Of a stretch of DNA of 64,000 nucleotides, positions 1 through 9,250 are shown in pieces (positions within the stretch are counted from its first letter, which is position 1; each line of letters begins with the position of its first letter). The stretch is from Prevotella sp. (GTDB lineage: Bacteria; Bacteroidota; Bacteroidia; Bacteroidales; Bacteroidaceae). The stretch covers positions 61,882 to 125,881 of the forward strand of contig JAFRPY010000044.1 of assembly GCA_017428925.1 (NCBI GenBank), written 5' to 3'. A model generated the notes under the pieces. It was not told the DNA's origin. It did no database searches and saw only the letters and a program-made list of their open reading frames with translations. The position numbers and the translations under genes are program-made.

Positions 1-1560
1 TATAAGGATGTTGCACGCAAAATAGAAAAGCTCCACATCATCTTCGAGCATTCGGGGGTCGTTAAGGGAGACAAAATTGCCATTTGCGGCCGCAACTCCG
101 CCCATTGGGCTGTGACATTCCTGGCCACCCTCACATACGGAGCCGTTGCCGTTCCCATCCTCCACGAATTCAACGCTGAACAGATTCATAATATCGTGAA
201 CCACTCCGAAGCAAAACTTCTATTTGTTGGCGATGTGGTTGCTACTATGATAAAACCCGACGAAATGCCCGAATTAGAAGGCATCGTTTATATTCCCGAC
301 TTTTCGCTCGTTGTTTCGCGTTCCCAGAAACTGGATTATTCAAGGGAACACCTGAACGAACTCTATGGGCATAAATATCCGAAGTACTTCCGCCCCGAGC
401 ACGTACATTATTATAAAGACGAGGCTGAAGAGATGGCACTCATTAATTACACTTCAGGTACCACGGGTTTCTCGAAAGGTGTAATGCTTCCCTATCGTGC
501 CTTGTGGGGCAACTTGGACATTTGTTTCAATAAGTTGGATGAATATGCTAAGCGCGGGGAAAACCTGCTGAGCATTCTGCCTATGGCCCACATGTATGGA
601 ATGTCAATGGAGTTTATCTTTGCATTCTGCAACGGATGCCATCTGTTCTTCCTTACCCGACTGCCCTCTCCTGCCATCATTGCACAAGCTTTCCAAGACA
701 TAAAACCGCGGCTCATCATTTCTGTGCCATTGGTTATTGAAAAGATAATCCGCAAACGGGTTTTCCCAAAAATTCAGAGCAATGCCGTTCGCCTGTTGCT
801 AAATATGCCTGTAGTATCTAAAAAAGTAAAACAAACAATACTGAGACAAGTCATCGACGCCTTTGGCGGCAAACTACAGACTGTGATAGTAGGTGGAGCT
901 GCACTCAATCAGGAAATTGAACAATTCCTTGTAAGCATAGGATTTCCCATTACATGCGGTTACGGCACAACAGAATGTGCACCGCTTATCTCCTATTCCG
1001 ACTATAGGGACTTCATACCAACGGCCGTAGGTGTTCCCGTTGCCCGAATGGAGGTAAAGATACTTAGCAGCGATCCACAACACAAGCTGGGCGAGATTGT
1101 AACACGCGGAACGAATCTCATGCTCGGCTACTACAAAAATCCAGAAGCCACAAAGAATGCCATCGATGCTGAAGGATGGTATCATACGGGCGACTTAGGG
1201 CTGCAAGGTCCTACGGGCCACATCTTCATCAAAGGACGAATCAAGAACATGCTTCTCGGTGCCAATGGCCAGAACATTTATCCGGAAGAGATTGAGGATA
1301 AGCTAAACTCCATGACCTTGGTTAGCGAGTGCATCGTTGTTCAGCGCGACCAGAAACTTGTTGCACTTGTTCATCCTGACAAAGAAGAGTCGGGCAACTT
1401 AGGGTTTACCACAGAAGACCTGAACACGATTATGAAGGAAAACTTGAAGCAAGTCAACCTTCAACTACCAGCCTATTGCAAAATCAACTCGTTCGAGATT
1501 GTCGAAGAAGAGTTTGCGAAGACTCCCAAAAAGAGCATCAAACGCTACTTATACAAGTAG
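1..1560 (+). CDS. AMP-dependent acyl-CoA synthetase, 5' end outside window
   Basis: This is an ATP-dependent fatty-acid/carboxylate CoA ligase that forms an acyl-AMP and then an acyl-CoA. The frame is open from base 1, so the start lies outside the window; alignment to the next gene suggests about 32 N-terminal residues are missing. Visible motifs are the phosphate-binding loop YTSGTTGFSKG (near base 448), YGTTECAP (near 960) and the hinge motif YHTGDLG (near 1180). It lies 45 bases before a close paralogue on the same strand. The substrate chain length cannot be told from sequence; a long-chain fatty acid is the usual assignment for this family. Confidence 0.9.
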   Translation, partial: YKDVARKIEKLHIIFEHSGVVKGDKIAICGRNSAHWAVTFLATLTYGAVAVPILHEFNAEQIHNIVNHSEAKLLFVGDVVATMIKPDEMPELEGIVYIPDFSLVVSRSQKLDYSREHLNELYGHKYPKYFRPEHVHYYKDEAEEMALINYTSGTTGFSKGVMLPYRALWGNLDICFNKLDEYAKRGENLLSILPMAHMYGMSMEFIFAFCNGCHLFFLTRLPSPAIIAQAFQDIKPRLIISVPLVIEKIIRKRVFPKIQSNAVRLLLNMPVVSKKVKQTILRQVIDAFGGKLQTVIVGGAALNQEIEQFLVSIGFPITCGYGTTECAPLISYSDYRDFIPTAVGVPVARMEVKILSSDPQHKLGEIVTRGTNLMLGYYKNPEATKNAIDAEGWYHTGDLGLQGPTGHIFIKGRIKNMLLGANGQNIYPEEIEDKLNSMTLVSECIVVQRDQKLVALVHPDKEESGNLGFTTEDLNTIMKENLKQVNLQLPAYCKINSFEIVEEEFAKTPKKSIKRYLYK

Positions 1561-1605
1561 TTCGCATCATATATTCAGAAAACAAATAAATAAAATAAAG
1601 GACAC

Positions 1606-3267
1606 ATGGAAGTACCAAGTTTTAATGAACTCATACAGGAGAGCATCATCAAGAACTGGAACCGTGATGCACTTACTGACTATAAAGGCAGTACACTGCA
1701 GTATCATGACGTGGCACGCAAGATTGAAAAACTCCACATCATGTTCGAGAACTCAGGAGTTGTGCAGGGTGACAAGATTGCACTCTGTGGTCGCAACAGC
1801 GCCAACTGGGCAACAGCCTTCCTTGCCGTTCTCACGTATGGGGCCGTGGCTGTGCCCATACTTCATGAATTTACGCCCGACCAGGTGCACAACATCGTAA
1901 ACCATTCAGAGGCTAAGCTTCTCTTTGTAGGCGACATAGTGGCCACAACCATTGACCCCACAAAGATGATGGGACTTGAGGGAATCATCTACATTCCCGA
2001 CTACTCCCTTGTGGTGTCACGCACAGACAAACTCACCTATGCCCGTGAGCATCTCAACGAACTCTACGGACGCAAATTCCCGAAGTATTTCAGGAAAGAG
2101 CACGTCAGCTACTACATCGAGAAGAGTCCCGATGAGTTGGCGCTTATCAATTACACCTCGGGAACTACAGGTTTCTCAAAAGGCGTAATGATTCCTTACC
2201 GGGCACTTTGGAGCAACTATGACTTTGCCATGAATGTTCTCGGCAACAAGATTATCAAGGAGGGAGAGAACACGCTCAGCATACTTCCCATGGCCCACAT
2301 GTATGGAATGGCATTCGAGTTTATTTTCGAATTCCTCCACGGTTGCCATATCTTCTATCTTACCCGCGTTCCATCGCCTGCCATCATCGCACAGGCTTTC
2401 CAGGATGTGAAGCCGGCAATCATTATTGCCGTTCCGCTGGTCATCGAGAAAATCATCAGGAAGAAGGTCTTCCCAAAGATACAGAACAACCGCATGCGCC
2501 TGCTGCTCAACATGCCCGTCATCTCGAAAAAGGTGAAAGAGAAAATTTGCGAGCAAGTCGTGGCAGCCTTCGGCGGCAATTTCTATGAAGTCATCGTTGG
2601 CGGTGCTGCATTCAGCCAAGAAGTTGAACAATTCTTGCACAGCATCGATTTCCCATACACGGTAGGCTATGGTGCCACCGAGACGGCTCCCATCATCTGC
2701 TATCAGGACTGGAAATCGTTTGCTCCCGGCAGTTGCGGTAAAGCCGCTCTTCACATGGAAGTGAAGATTAAGAGTCCTGACCCAGAGAACATCCCCGGAG
2801 AGATTCTTGCACGCGGCCTAAACGTCATGCTCGGCTACTATAAGAACCCCGAAGCCACAGCAGAGACCATCGACTCAGAAGGCTGGTATCATACGGGTGA
2901 CCTGGGCACTATGGACCGCTACGGCAACGTCTTCATCAAGGGACGCTCAAAGAACATGCTCCTCGGAGCCAACGGCCAGAACATCTACCCAGAGGAAATC
3001 GAAGACAAACTCAATTCGATGGCACTTGTAATGGAGAGCGTCGTCGTCCAGCGCAACGAAAAGCTGGTGGCACTCATCCATCCTGACTACGACGAGGCCA
3101 AGTCGATGGCTTTCAGCAACTCAGACATCATAAACGTAATGGAGCAAAACCGCCAGAGCATCAACCAGGCCCTGCCTGCCTATTGCAAGATTACGGCCAT
3201 CGAGCTGCATGAAGAAGAATTTGAAAAGACACCCAAAAAGAGTATCAAGCGCTTCCTCTACAAATAA
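1606..3267 (+). CDS. AMP-dependent acyl-CoA synthetase, tandem paralogue
   Basis: A 553-residue adenylate-forming acyl-CoA ligase, full length for the family. The P-loop-like YTSGTTGFSKG lies at residues about 183-193, followed by YGATETAP and YHTGDLG, with the C-terminal lid domain ending in KTPKKSIKRFLYK. It is strongly similar over its whole length to the preceding truncated gene, including that same C-terminus, so the pair arose by tandem duplication. The ATG at 1606 starts directly at the conserved N-terminus. It is probably co-transcribed with its neighbour; no promoter was seen in the 45-base gap. Substrate unknown. Confidence 0.92.
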   Translation: MEVPSFNELIQESIIKNWNRDALTDYKGSTLQYHDVARKIEKLHIMFENSGVVQGDKIALCGRNSANWATAFLAVLTYGAVAVPILHEFTPDQVHNIVNHSEAKLLFVGDIVATTIDPTKMMGLEGIIYIPDYSLVVSRTDKLTYAREHLNELYGRKFPKYFRKEHVSYYIEKSPDELALINYTSGTTGFSKGVMIPYRALWSNYDFAMNVLGNKIIKEGENTLSILPMAHMYGMAFEFIFEFLHGCHIFYLTRVPSPAIIAQAFQDVKPAIIIAVPLVIEKIIRKKVFPKIQNNRMRLLLNMPVISKKVKEKICEQVVAAFGGNFYEVIVGGAAFSQEVEQFLHSIDFPYTVGYGATETAPIICYQDWKSFAPGSCGKAALHMEVKIKSPDPENIPGEILARGLNVMLGYYKNPEATAETIDSEGWYHTGDLGTMDRYGNVFIKGRSKNMLLGANGQNIYPEEIEDKLNSMALVMESVVVQRNEKLVALIHPDYDEAKSMAFSNSDIINVMEQNRQSINQALPAYCKITAIELHEEEFEKTPKKSIKRFLYK

Positions 3268-3318
3268 TCCGGAAATACTAATGCAATTTATCGGGAAAAA
3301 CAGCGTTATTAAAAACGT

Positions 3319-5694
3319 ATGAGAATTAAACTGCTGTTTCTCGCGATACTACTTTCATGCACTCTGCACATGAGTGCACAGAGCTTTACGCTTCAAGGCA
3401 AAGTAACCGACGAACAGATGAACCCCGTGGAACTTGCCACTGTGAGCGTTCTTTCACAGGGCAAGATTACCATGACAAACCTGAAGGGAGAATTCGAGAT
3501 GACGCTCCATTCAGAGGACTCGGTGGTCGTGAAATTCTCAATGGTTGGCTACAAAACAAAGACGCGCGTCCTGCGCCGGCCAAAAGGAAAGCAAACCCTG
3601 CTTATTCAGCTCTTCGACGATAACCAGCTTGCTGAAGTGACCGTAACGGAAAAACAACGCCAGACAACGGGAACCGAGCAGCTTTCCATAGAAGACATGA
3701 AACAGTCGCCTTCGATAACGGGCAACGTTGTCGAGGAGATGATTCAGTCGCAGGCTGGCGTAAGCACCCATTCCGAGCTTTCTTCTCAATATAATGTACG
3801 TGGCGGATCGTTCGACGAGAACTCTGTATATATAAATAATGTGGAAGTCTATCGCCCGTTCCTGGTGCGTAGCGGCCAGCAGGAAGGACTGTCCATCATC
3901 AACCCCGACATGGTGGAGCGCGTGGGATTCTCCACCGGCGGATTCGAAGCCAAATACGGCGACAAGATGTCGTCGGCACTCGATATTCAATACAAGAAGC
4001 CCCGGAAATTCGAAGCCACCCTTTCGGCCTCACTCCTGGGAGCTTCAGCCTATGTAGGGTTCTCCACCAAAAAGTTCTCGTGGAGCAACGGCATACGCTA
4101 TAAGACCAACAAGTATCTCTTGAATTCACTGGAGACCAAGGGAGAATACACCCCGAATTTCCTCGACTATCAGACGTATCTCACCTACGAGCCCAGCAAG
4201 CGTTGGACGCTGAAACTCATGGGAGACATCTCGGAAAACCACTACAACTTCACCCCCTCAGACCGCGAGACCACCTTCGGAACGCTGACCGACGTGAAAT
4301 CCTTCAAGGTCTACTTCGACGGCTGGGAGAAAGACATCTTCCGCACATACTTCGGAACAGCATCGCTCACCCGACACTTCGGCGAAAAGACCGATGTTTC
4401 CGTGATTGCTTCAGCCTTCTCGACGAACGAACAGGAGCGCTACGACATTCAGGGCCAATACTGGCTCAACCAGACGGAGACCTCAGAGAATCTCGGAGTT
4501 GGTTCGTACATGGAACATGCCCGCAACTATCTGAAAGGCCATGTGGAAAGCATCAAGCTGATGATTGAGCACAAAGGCAAGAAACACCGTCTGGAAGCGG
4601 GCTTCACCTACAAGATGGAGCACGTGAAAGAAATGCTCAAGGAATACGAAATGCGCGATTCGAGCGGCTACTCCATTCCCCACACCGGCCAAGACTTGAA
4701 CATGATTTACACCCTGAGCGCCAGCAACAAGCTTGACGCCCACAGAACGGAAGCCTACATTCAAGACACTTATAAATGGACCAACGCGGAACAAACCGCC
4801 TTCTTCACCTTAAACTATGGCGTCAGGTTCAGCCACTGGAGCTTTAATCGCGAAAGCATCTGCAGCCCTCGCCTCTCGCTGGCCATCGTGCCCGCATACA
4901 ACAACGACGTCACATGGCGCTTTGCCACCGGACTCTACTATCAGGCACCTTTCTTCAAGGAGCTGCGCGACACCACCACAACGAACGGCGTAACATACGC
5001 CACGCTCAACAACAAAGTGAAGAGCCAGCGAAGCATTCACTTCATCGTTGCCTACGACCATCGTTTCAAGATGATGCAGCGACCGTTCAAATTCACGGCC
5101 GAAGCCTACTACAAGATGCTCGGAAACCTGGTTCCCTATACCGTCAGCAATGTGAAAGTGGTCTACGATGCCTCGCAGCAAGTGTCTGGCCACGCTATGG
5201 GATTAGACCTGAAGCTCTATGGCGAATTTGTGCCCGGCAGCGATTCGTGGCTCACCTTCTCGCTGATGAATACGCGCATGAAGATTAACGGCAACAGCAT
5301 TCCGCTTCCTACAGACCAGCGTTACTCCGTTAACCTCTTCTTCACCGATTTCTTCCCGGGAACAGACCGCTGGAAGATGGCCTTGAAACTGGCCTTTGCC
5401 GACGGCCTTCCCTTCGGCGCTCCCCATCGCAGCCTCGACCAGACACCTTACCGAATGCCCGCCTATAAGCGTGTGGACATCGGAATGAGCTATCGGCTGC
5501 TCAACAACGAAAAACAAGAAAAGAAGAAAAGCATCTTCCGCAACATCTGGCTTGGCGTGGACGGACTCAACTTGTTCGGTATCAACAACGTGAACTCGTA
5601 CTATTGGATTTCCGACGTCACCAACCAGCAGTATGCCGTTCCCAACTATCTCACGGGCCGTCAGATTAACGCGAAGGTCACCTTCGAGTTCTAA
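3319..5694 (+). CDS. TonB-dependent outer-membrane receptor
   Basis: A 791-residue outer-membrane protein. Residues 1-20 form a signal peptide ending near SAQS. Residues about 22-100 are a carboxypeptidase-regulatory-like beta domain (FTLQGKVTDEQMNPVELATV). The plug domain follows at about 105-230 (YNVRGGSFDENSVYINN), then a long beta-barrel ending in VTFEF, with the terminal aromatic residue typical of OMPs. No SusD partner is present. The gene begins 51 bases after the acyl-CoA synthetase, so a lipid-related ligand is possible, but the ligand is not determined. Confidence 0.92.
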   Translation: MRIKLLFLAILLSCTLHMSAQSFTLQGKVTDEQMNPVELATVSVLSQGKITMTNLKGEFEMTLHSEDSVVVKFSMVGYKTKTRVLRRPKGKQTLLIQLFDDNQLAEVTVTEKQRQTTGTEQLSIEDMKQSPSITGNVVEEMIQSQAGVSTHSELSSQYNVRGGSFDENSVYINNVEVYRPFLVRSGQQEGLSIINPDMVERVGFSTGGFEAKYGDKMSSALDIQYKKPRKFEATLSASLLGASAYVGFSTKKFSWSNGIRYKTNKYLLNSLETKGEYTPNFLDYQTYLTYEPSKRWTLKLMGDISENHYNFTPSDRETTFGTLTDVKSFKVYFDGWEKDIFRTYFGTASLTRHFGEKTDVSVIASAFSTNEQERYDIQGQYWLNQTETSENLGVGSYMEHARNYLKGHVESIKLMIEHKGKKHRLEAGFTYKMEHVKEMLKEYEMRDSSGYSIPHTGQDLNMIYTLSASNKLDAHRTEAYIQDTYKWTNAEQTAFFTLNYGVRFSHWSFNRESICSPRLSLAIVPAYNNDVTWRFATGLYYQAPFFKELRDTTTTNGVTYATLNNKVKSQRSIHFIVAYDHRFKMMQRPFKFTAEAYYKMLGNLVPYTVSNVKVVYDASQQVSGHAMGLDLKLYGEFVPGSDSWLTFSLMNTRMKINGNSIPLPTDQRYSVNLFFTDFFPGTDRWKMALKLAFADGLPFGAPHRSLDQTPYRMPAYKRVDIGMSYRLLNNEKQEKKKSIFRNIWLGVDGLNLFGINNVNSYYWISDVTNQQYAVPNYLTGRQINAKVTFEF

Positions 5695-5740
5695 GCGAAA
5701 AATGCCCTCGATTCAGAACCGTTTCAATCAACCTTTAATT

Positions 5741-5817
5741 GAAATGCTTCCGCTCAGCGGATGGATTGTTTCCGCTCAGCGGATGGATTGCTTCCGCTGG
5801 TTAAATGGTTTCCAATC
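5741..5817. repeat. Short GC-richer tandem repeat before the 22-bp array
   Basis: Two near-identical copies of a 22-base unit containing CGCTCAGCGGATGGATTG follow each other after the receptor stop codon; a third copy breaks down after CGCT. The unit length equals that of the adjacent AT-rich array at 5818, but the sequence is different. Inside each unit CCGCTCAGCGG is a small imperfect inverted repeat. No gene is seen here. Confidence 0.7.
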
Positions 5818-5949
5818 AGACTTTATTTGGTGTGCAATCAGACTTTAATTGGACTCAAAATAGACTTTAATTGGACTCAAAATAGACTTTAATTGGACTC
5901 AAAATAGACTTTAATTGGACACCATTCAGACTTTGATTTAAGATAATCG
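5818..5949 (-). repeat. 22-bp intergenic tandem array D
   Basis: Six heads beginning AGACTTT occur at 5818, 5840, 5862, 5884, 5906 and 5928, an exact 22-base period; three middle units are identical. Read on the minus strand the shared core is TAAAGTCT, the same core found in the arrays at 31447 and 43530. The array ends 63 bases before the -33 box of the epimerase promoter. Its function is unknown. Confidence 0.85.
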
Positions 5950-6012
5950 TCAGTTGCGGAAAGAACGGTCTACTAACGGGGCAAAATATAGCGAACTAAA
6001 AAGAGTTAAACA

Positions 6013-6044
6013 TTTGGCAAAGCGACAAATTATTATTACCTTTG
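6013..6044 (+). promoter_or_regulatory. Promoter of the epimerase/decarboxylase operon
   Basis: TTTG at 6013-6016, 20 bases, then TACCTTTG at 6037-6044. This is an exact match to the Bacteroidetes primary sigma consensus and lies 29 bases before the ATG at 6074. Confidence 0.8.
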
Positions 6045-6073
6045 CAGCATTATTCATCTAATATTCAACGAAT

Positions 6074-6484
6074 ATGAAAATTTCACACATTGAACATTTG
6101 GGCATTGCTGTCCAGAGCATCGAGGAGAGCCTGCCGTATTTCGAAAACGTGCTGGGCTTGAAGTGTTACAACATTGAAGTGGTGGAAGACCAGAAAGTGA
6201 AGACGGCCTTCCTGAAGTGTGGCGAGGTGAAGCTGGAACTGCTTGAACCGACTTCTCCCGAAAGCACCATCCAGAAATGGCTCGACAAAGGTAACCACGG
6301 TGTTCATCACGTGGCTTTCTGCATCGAGGACGGAGTGGCCAACGCGCTTGCCGAATGCGACGGAAAGGGTGTTCGTCTGATTGACAAGGCACCAAGAAAG
6401 GGAGCTGAGCAGCTGAACATTGCCTTCCTTCACCCGAAGTCGACTTGCGGCATTCTGACCGAGCTCTGCGAGCATCCCGAATAA
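6074..6484 (+). CDS. mce: Methylmalonyl-CoA epimerase
   Basis: A 136-residue single-domain glyoxalase/VOC-fold protein, the usual length for the family. It interconverts the R and S forms of methylmalonyl-CoA, linking the B12-dependent mutase to the decarboxylase. Family landmarks visible are the N-terminal HIEHLGIAV (first metal-ligand His), GVHHVAFCIED (second His) and the C-terminal GILTELCE (Glu ligand). It is followed after 60 bases by the decarboxylase alpha subunit, the standard arrangement, and has its own strong promoter. The cognate mutase genes are 21 kb away at 27187-31230. Confidence 0.95.
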   Translation: MKISHIEHLGIAVQSIEESLPYFENVLGLKCYNIEVVEDQKVKTAFLKCGEVKLELLEPTSPESTIQKWLDKGNHGVHHVAFCIEDGVANALAECDGKGVRLIDKAPRKGAEQLNIAFLHPKSTCGILTELCEHPE

Positions 6485-6544
6485 ATTGAAATGTGGAAAT
6501 CAATATAATATTTCAGAAGTTTTAATCAAGTATCATAACAAACG

Positions 6545-8110
6545 ATGTCAAAACAATTTGAGAAGATTAAGGAGCTGATTGCAAAGCGCGAGAAGGCTCG
6601 TCTGGGTGGTGGTGAGAAAGCCATCGAGAAACAGCACGCACGCGGTAAATATACTGCACGCGAGCGTATCGACATGCTGCTCGACGAGGGTAGTTTTGAG
6701 GAAGTAGACATGTTCAAGCTCCACCGCTGCACCAATTTCGGCATGGAGAAAAAACAATACCTGGGCGACGGTGTCGTGGCCGGTAGTGGTACCATCGAGG
6801 GCCGCCTGGTATATGTCTTCGCACAAGACTTCACCGTAAACGGCGGTTCGCTCTCAGAGACGATGGCCGAGAAGATTTGCAAGGTGATGGACCTCGGCAT
6901 GAAGATGGGTGCTCCCGTCATCGGTATCAACGACTCTGGTGGTGCTCGCATTCAGGAAGGCATCAACGCATTGGCAGGCTACGCTGAGATTTTCGAGCGT
7001 AACATCCTCGCCAGCGGTGTGATTCCACAGATTTCAGGTATCTTCGGCCCTTGTGCCGGCGGTGCCGTCTACTCCCCTGCCCTCACCGACTTCACGCTGA
7101 TGATGGAGAACACATCATACATGTTCCTCACAGGTCCAAAGGTGGTGAAGAGCGTCACGGGTGAAGATGTAGACCAGGAGAGCCTTGGCGGAGCCAGCGT
7201 TCACTCTACGAAGAGTGGTGTCACCCACTTCACGGCAAAGACCGAGGAAGAGGCCATCGAGATGATCAAGACGCTGCTCAGCTATATTCCCCAGAACAAC
7301 ATGGAGGAAGCACCGCGCCGCGAGTGCACCGACCCCATCAACCGCATGGAGGATTCGCTGAACGAGATTCTTCCCGACGATCCCAACAAGGCATACGATA
7401 TGTACAAGGTGATTTCGGCCATTACCGACGACGGCGAGTTCTTCGAAGTACAGCCAAAGTTCGCCAAGAACATCATCGTCGGCTTTGCACGTTTCAACGG
7501 CCAGAGCGTGGGTATTGTGGCCAACCAGCCTTCTTGCTATGCTGGTGTGCTCGATGTGAATGCTTCTCGTAAGGGAGCCCGCTTCGTGCGTTTCTGCGAT
7601 GCGTTCAACATCCCCATTGTCAGCCTTGTCGACGTTCCCGGATTCTTGCCAGGCACTGGCCAGGAATACAATGCCGTCATTCTCCACGGAGCCCAGCTGC
7701 TCTATGCCTACGGTGAAGCTACCGTTCCCAAGATTACGGTCACCCTGCGCAAGTCGTATGGTGGAAGCCATATCGTGATGGGCTGTAAGCAGCTCCACAC
7801 CGACATCAACTATGCTTGGCCAAATGCTGAGATTGCCGTGATGGGTGCATCGGGTGCCGTTGCAGTGCTCTGTGCCAAGGAGGCAAAGGCCAAGAAGGAA
7901 GCAGGCGAAGACGTGAAGGCATTCCTTGCCGAGAAGGAAGACGAGTACAGCGACCTGTTCGCCAATCCTTACCAGGCAGCCAAGTATGGCTATATTGATG
8001 ACGTCATTGAGCCGCGCAATACACGTTTCCGCATTTGCCGCGCACTGGCTCAGCTTCAGACCAAGCGTGATGCGCTGCCCGCTAAGAAGCATGGCAACAT
8101 CCCCATGTAA
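6545..8110 (+). CDS. mmdA: Methylmalonyl-CoA decarboxylase alpha (carboxyltransferase) subunit
   Basis: A 521-residue acyl-CoA carboxyltransferase of the propionyl-CoA carboxylase beta / MmdA family. It moves the carboxyl group of methylmalonyl-CoA to biotin on the carrier subunit. Two crotonase-like halves are visible: the N-terminal half contains [12 protein letters not shown] and [16 protein letters not shown], the C-terminal half [13 protein letters not shown] and [10 protein letters not shown]. No biotin carboxylase gene is nearby, whereas a membrane beta subunit is encoded at 22638, which favours decarboxylation over carboxylation. An imperfect inverted repeat separates it from the small subunit downstream. 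Confidence 0.93.
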   Translation: MSKQFEKIKELIAKREKARLGGGEKAIEKQHARGKYTARERIDMLLDEGSFEEVDMFKLHRCTNFGMEKKQYLGDGVVAGSGTIEGRLVYVFAQDFTVNGGSLSETMAEKICKVMDLGMKMGAPVIGINDSGGARIQEGINALAGYAEIFERNILASGVIPQISGIFGPCAGGAVYSPALTDFTLMMENTSYMFLTGPKVVKSVTGEDVDQESLGGASVHSTKSGVTHFTAKTEEEAIEMIKTLLSYIPQNNMEEAPRRECTDPINRMEDSLNEILPDDPNKAYDMYKVISAITDDGEFFEVQPKFAKNIIVGFARFNGQSVGIVANQPSCYAGVLDVNASRKGARFVRFCDAFNIPIVSLVDVPGFLPGTGQEYNAVILHGAQLLYAYGEATVPKITVTLRKSYGGSHIVMGCKQLHTDINYAWPNAEIAVMGASGAVAVLCAKEAKAKKEAGEDVKAFLAEKEDEYSDLFANPYQAAKYGYIDDVIEPRNTRFRICRALAQLQTKRDALPAKKHGNIPM

Positions 8111-8123
8111 GCGAAGTTTCTAA

Positions 8124-8190
8124 GTCACTTGGGTTTTTGAGTTATCGGGTAACACCGTTAGCTTGAAAACTCAAGAAACTTGAATAACTT
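8124..8190. repeat. Imperfect inverted repeat between mmdA and the small subunit
   Basis: A left arm around CTTGGGTTTTTGAGTT and a right arm around AACTCAAGAAACTTGAATAACTT are imperfectly complementary around a loop near 8150-8160. In the transcript this could form a hairpin that tunes expression between mmdA and the genes behind it. No U-tract follows, so a terminator is unlikely. Confidence 0.5.
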
Positions 8191-8203
8191 AATAACTATA
8201 ATT

Positions 8204-8353
8204 ATGAACAACGAAGTTTATGCTGCCATTGCTATGGCGCTCCACGAGTTCCAGGGCAACAATGTGCACGACAAGGAGACGGGCATCATCACCATCAAGA
8301 AGCACCCCACCCAGTGGGACTCACATATTCTGACGATGACTCCGCACCCTTAA
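8204..8353 (+). CDS. mmdE: Small epsilon-like subunit of methylmalonyl-CoA decarboxylase
   Basis: A 49-residue ORF beginning MNNEVYAAIAMALHEFQ and ending LTMTPHP. It aligns with the cytoplasmic tail of the delta subunit encoded at 24290: NEVYAAIAMAL against REIYMAVIAMAL, then VHDKETGIITIK against VHDVESGIITIK, then an H/W-containing end. This matches what is known of Veillonella MmdE, a tiny subunit resembling the delta C-terminus that stabilises the complex. It sits between mmdA and the biotin carrier, as expected for a subunit. Its length makes it easy to miss in automated gene calls. Confidence 0.85.
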   Translation: MNNEVYAAIAMALHEFQGNNVHDKETGIITIKKHPTQWDSHILTMTPHP

Positions 8354-8392
8354 AATCTGCTGAGCAACTGATAAAAGTAAACCTGAAAGTAT

Positions 8393-8821
8393 ATGAAAGA
8401 ATACAAATATACCATCAATGGCAATAAGTATGAAGTGGCCATTGGAGACGTTGAGGAGAATATCGTTACTGTTACGGTAAACGGTGAAGAATTCAAAGTA
8501 GAGATGGAGAAAGAGGCTGAGCCTGAAAAGAAGAAGGTGGTGGTGAAACCCGCCGCTGCTGCTCCCGCTGCTGCCCCGTCAGCCGACTCTGCTGCAAAAG
8601 TGAATGTCAACAACGCCATCAAGGCTCCGCTTCCTGGCGTGGTGACCGAAGTGAAGGTTGCCGTTGGCGATGAAGTGAAGGCCGGCGACACCGTAGTCGT
8701 GCTTGAAGCCATGAAGATGGCCAACAACCTGGAAGCCGAGAACGACGGAAAGGTAACGGCTGTGCTGGTGAAAGAAGGCGACAGCGTGATGGAAGACACC
8801 CCGCTTGTCGTGATAGAATAA
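8393..8821 (+). CDS. mmdC: Biotin carrier subunit (gamma) of the decarboxylase, copy 1
   Basis: A 142-residue biotin carrier. A short N-terminal beta region (MKEYKYTINGNKYEVAI) is followed by an Ala/Pro-rich flexible linker at about 50-68 and a biotinyl domain at about 72-142. The biotinylation motif is EAMKM with the target Lys at 108. It shuttles the carboxyl group from the alpha subunit to the membrane beta subunit. A second, similar carrier is encoded at 23814 beside the beta subunit. It is the last gene of the cluster, just before a strong terminator. Confidence 0.93.
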   Translation: MKEYKYTINGNKYEVAIGDVEENIVTVTVNGEEFKVEMEKEAEPEKKKVVVKPAAAAPAAAPSADSAAKVNVNNAIKAPLPGVVTEVKVAVGDEVKAGDTVVVLEAMKMANNLEAENDGKVTAVLVKEGDSVMEDTPLVVIE

Positions 8822-8828
8822 ACATTAA

Positions 8829-8857
8829 GGCCCGCTCTTCTGAAGCGGGCCTTTTTT
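8829..8857 (+). terminator. Intrinsic terminator after the biotin carrier
   Basis: A perfect 8-bp stem GGCCCGCT / AGCGGGCC with a 7-base loop is followed by six T. It sits 8 bases after the stop codon and also separates this operon from the convergent panD gene. Confidence 0.92.
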
Positions 8858-8877
8858 ATGAATGTCGGAATTTAGTT

Positions 8878-9222
8878 CTAAAGCTTGTTGCCTGGCTTTG
8901 GGAATACTACCTTCGGCTTGAAGGTCTTGGCTTCCTCGAAATCCATCAAGGCGTATGAGATGATAATGACGGTGTCGCCAACCACACACTTACGTGCGGC
9001 GGCACCATTGAGACAGATGCACCCCGAACCGCGCTCACCTTTTATAATATAGGTTTCCAGCCGTTCCCCGTTGTTGTTGTTGACTACCTGCACCTTCTCT
9101 CCGGCAATCAGTCCGGCAGCGTCCATCAGGTCTTCGTCGATGGTAATGCTGCCCATATACCTGAGATTAGCCTCGGTAATCGTTGCGCAATGAAGTTTCG
9201 ACTTCAGTACTTCTATCATCAT
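8878..9222 (-). CDS. panD: Aspartate 1-decarboxylase
   Basis: Pyruvoyl-dependent decarboxylase that makes beta-alanine from aspartate for pantothenate and CoA synthesis. With the start at 9222 the protein has 114 residues, close to the usual ~117. The self-cleavage site is YMGSITID with Gly24-Ser25, at the family's conserved position, and Ser25 becomes the pyruvoyl group. An upstream in-frame ATG at 9276 would overlap panC and add 18 residues not typical of PanD, so it was rejected; 9219 is an alternative ATG. It follows panC closely and is probably co-transcribed with it. Confidence 0.95.
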   Translation of the reverse strand: MMIEVLKSKLHCATITEANLRYMGSITIDEDLMDAAGLIAGEKVQVVNNNNGERLETYIIKGERGSGCICLNGAAARKCVVGDTVIIISYALMDFEEAKTFKPKVVFPKPGNKL

Positions 9223-9250
9223 TTTGCTTTTCGGATTTGGTGATTTGTAA

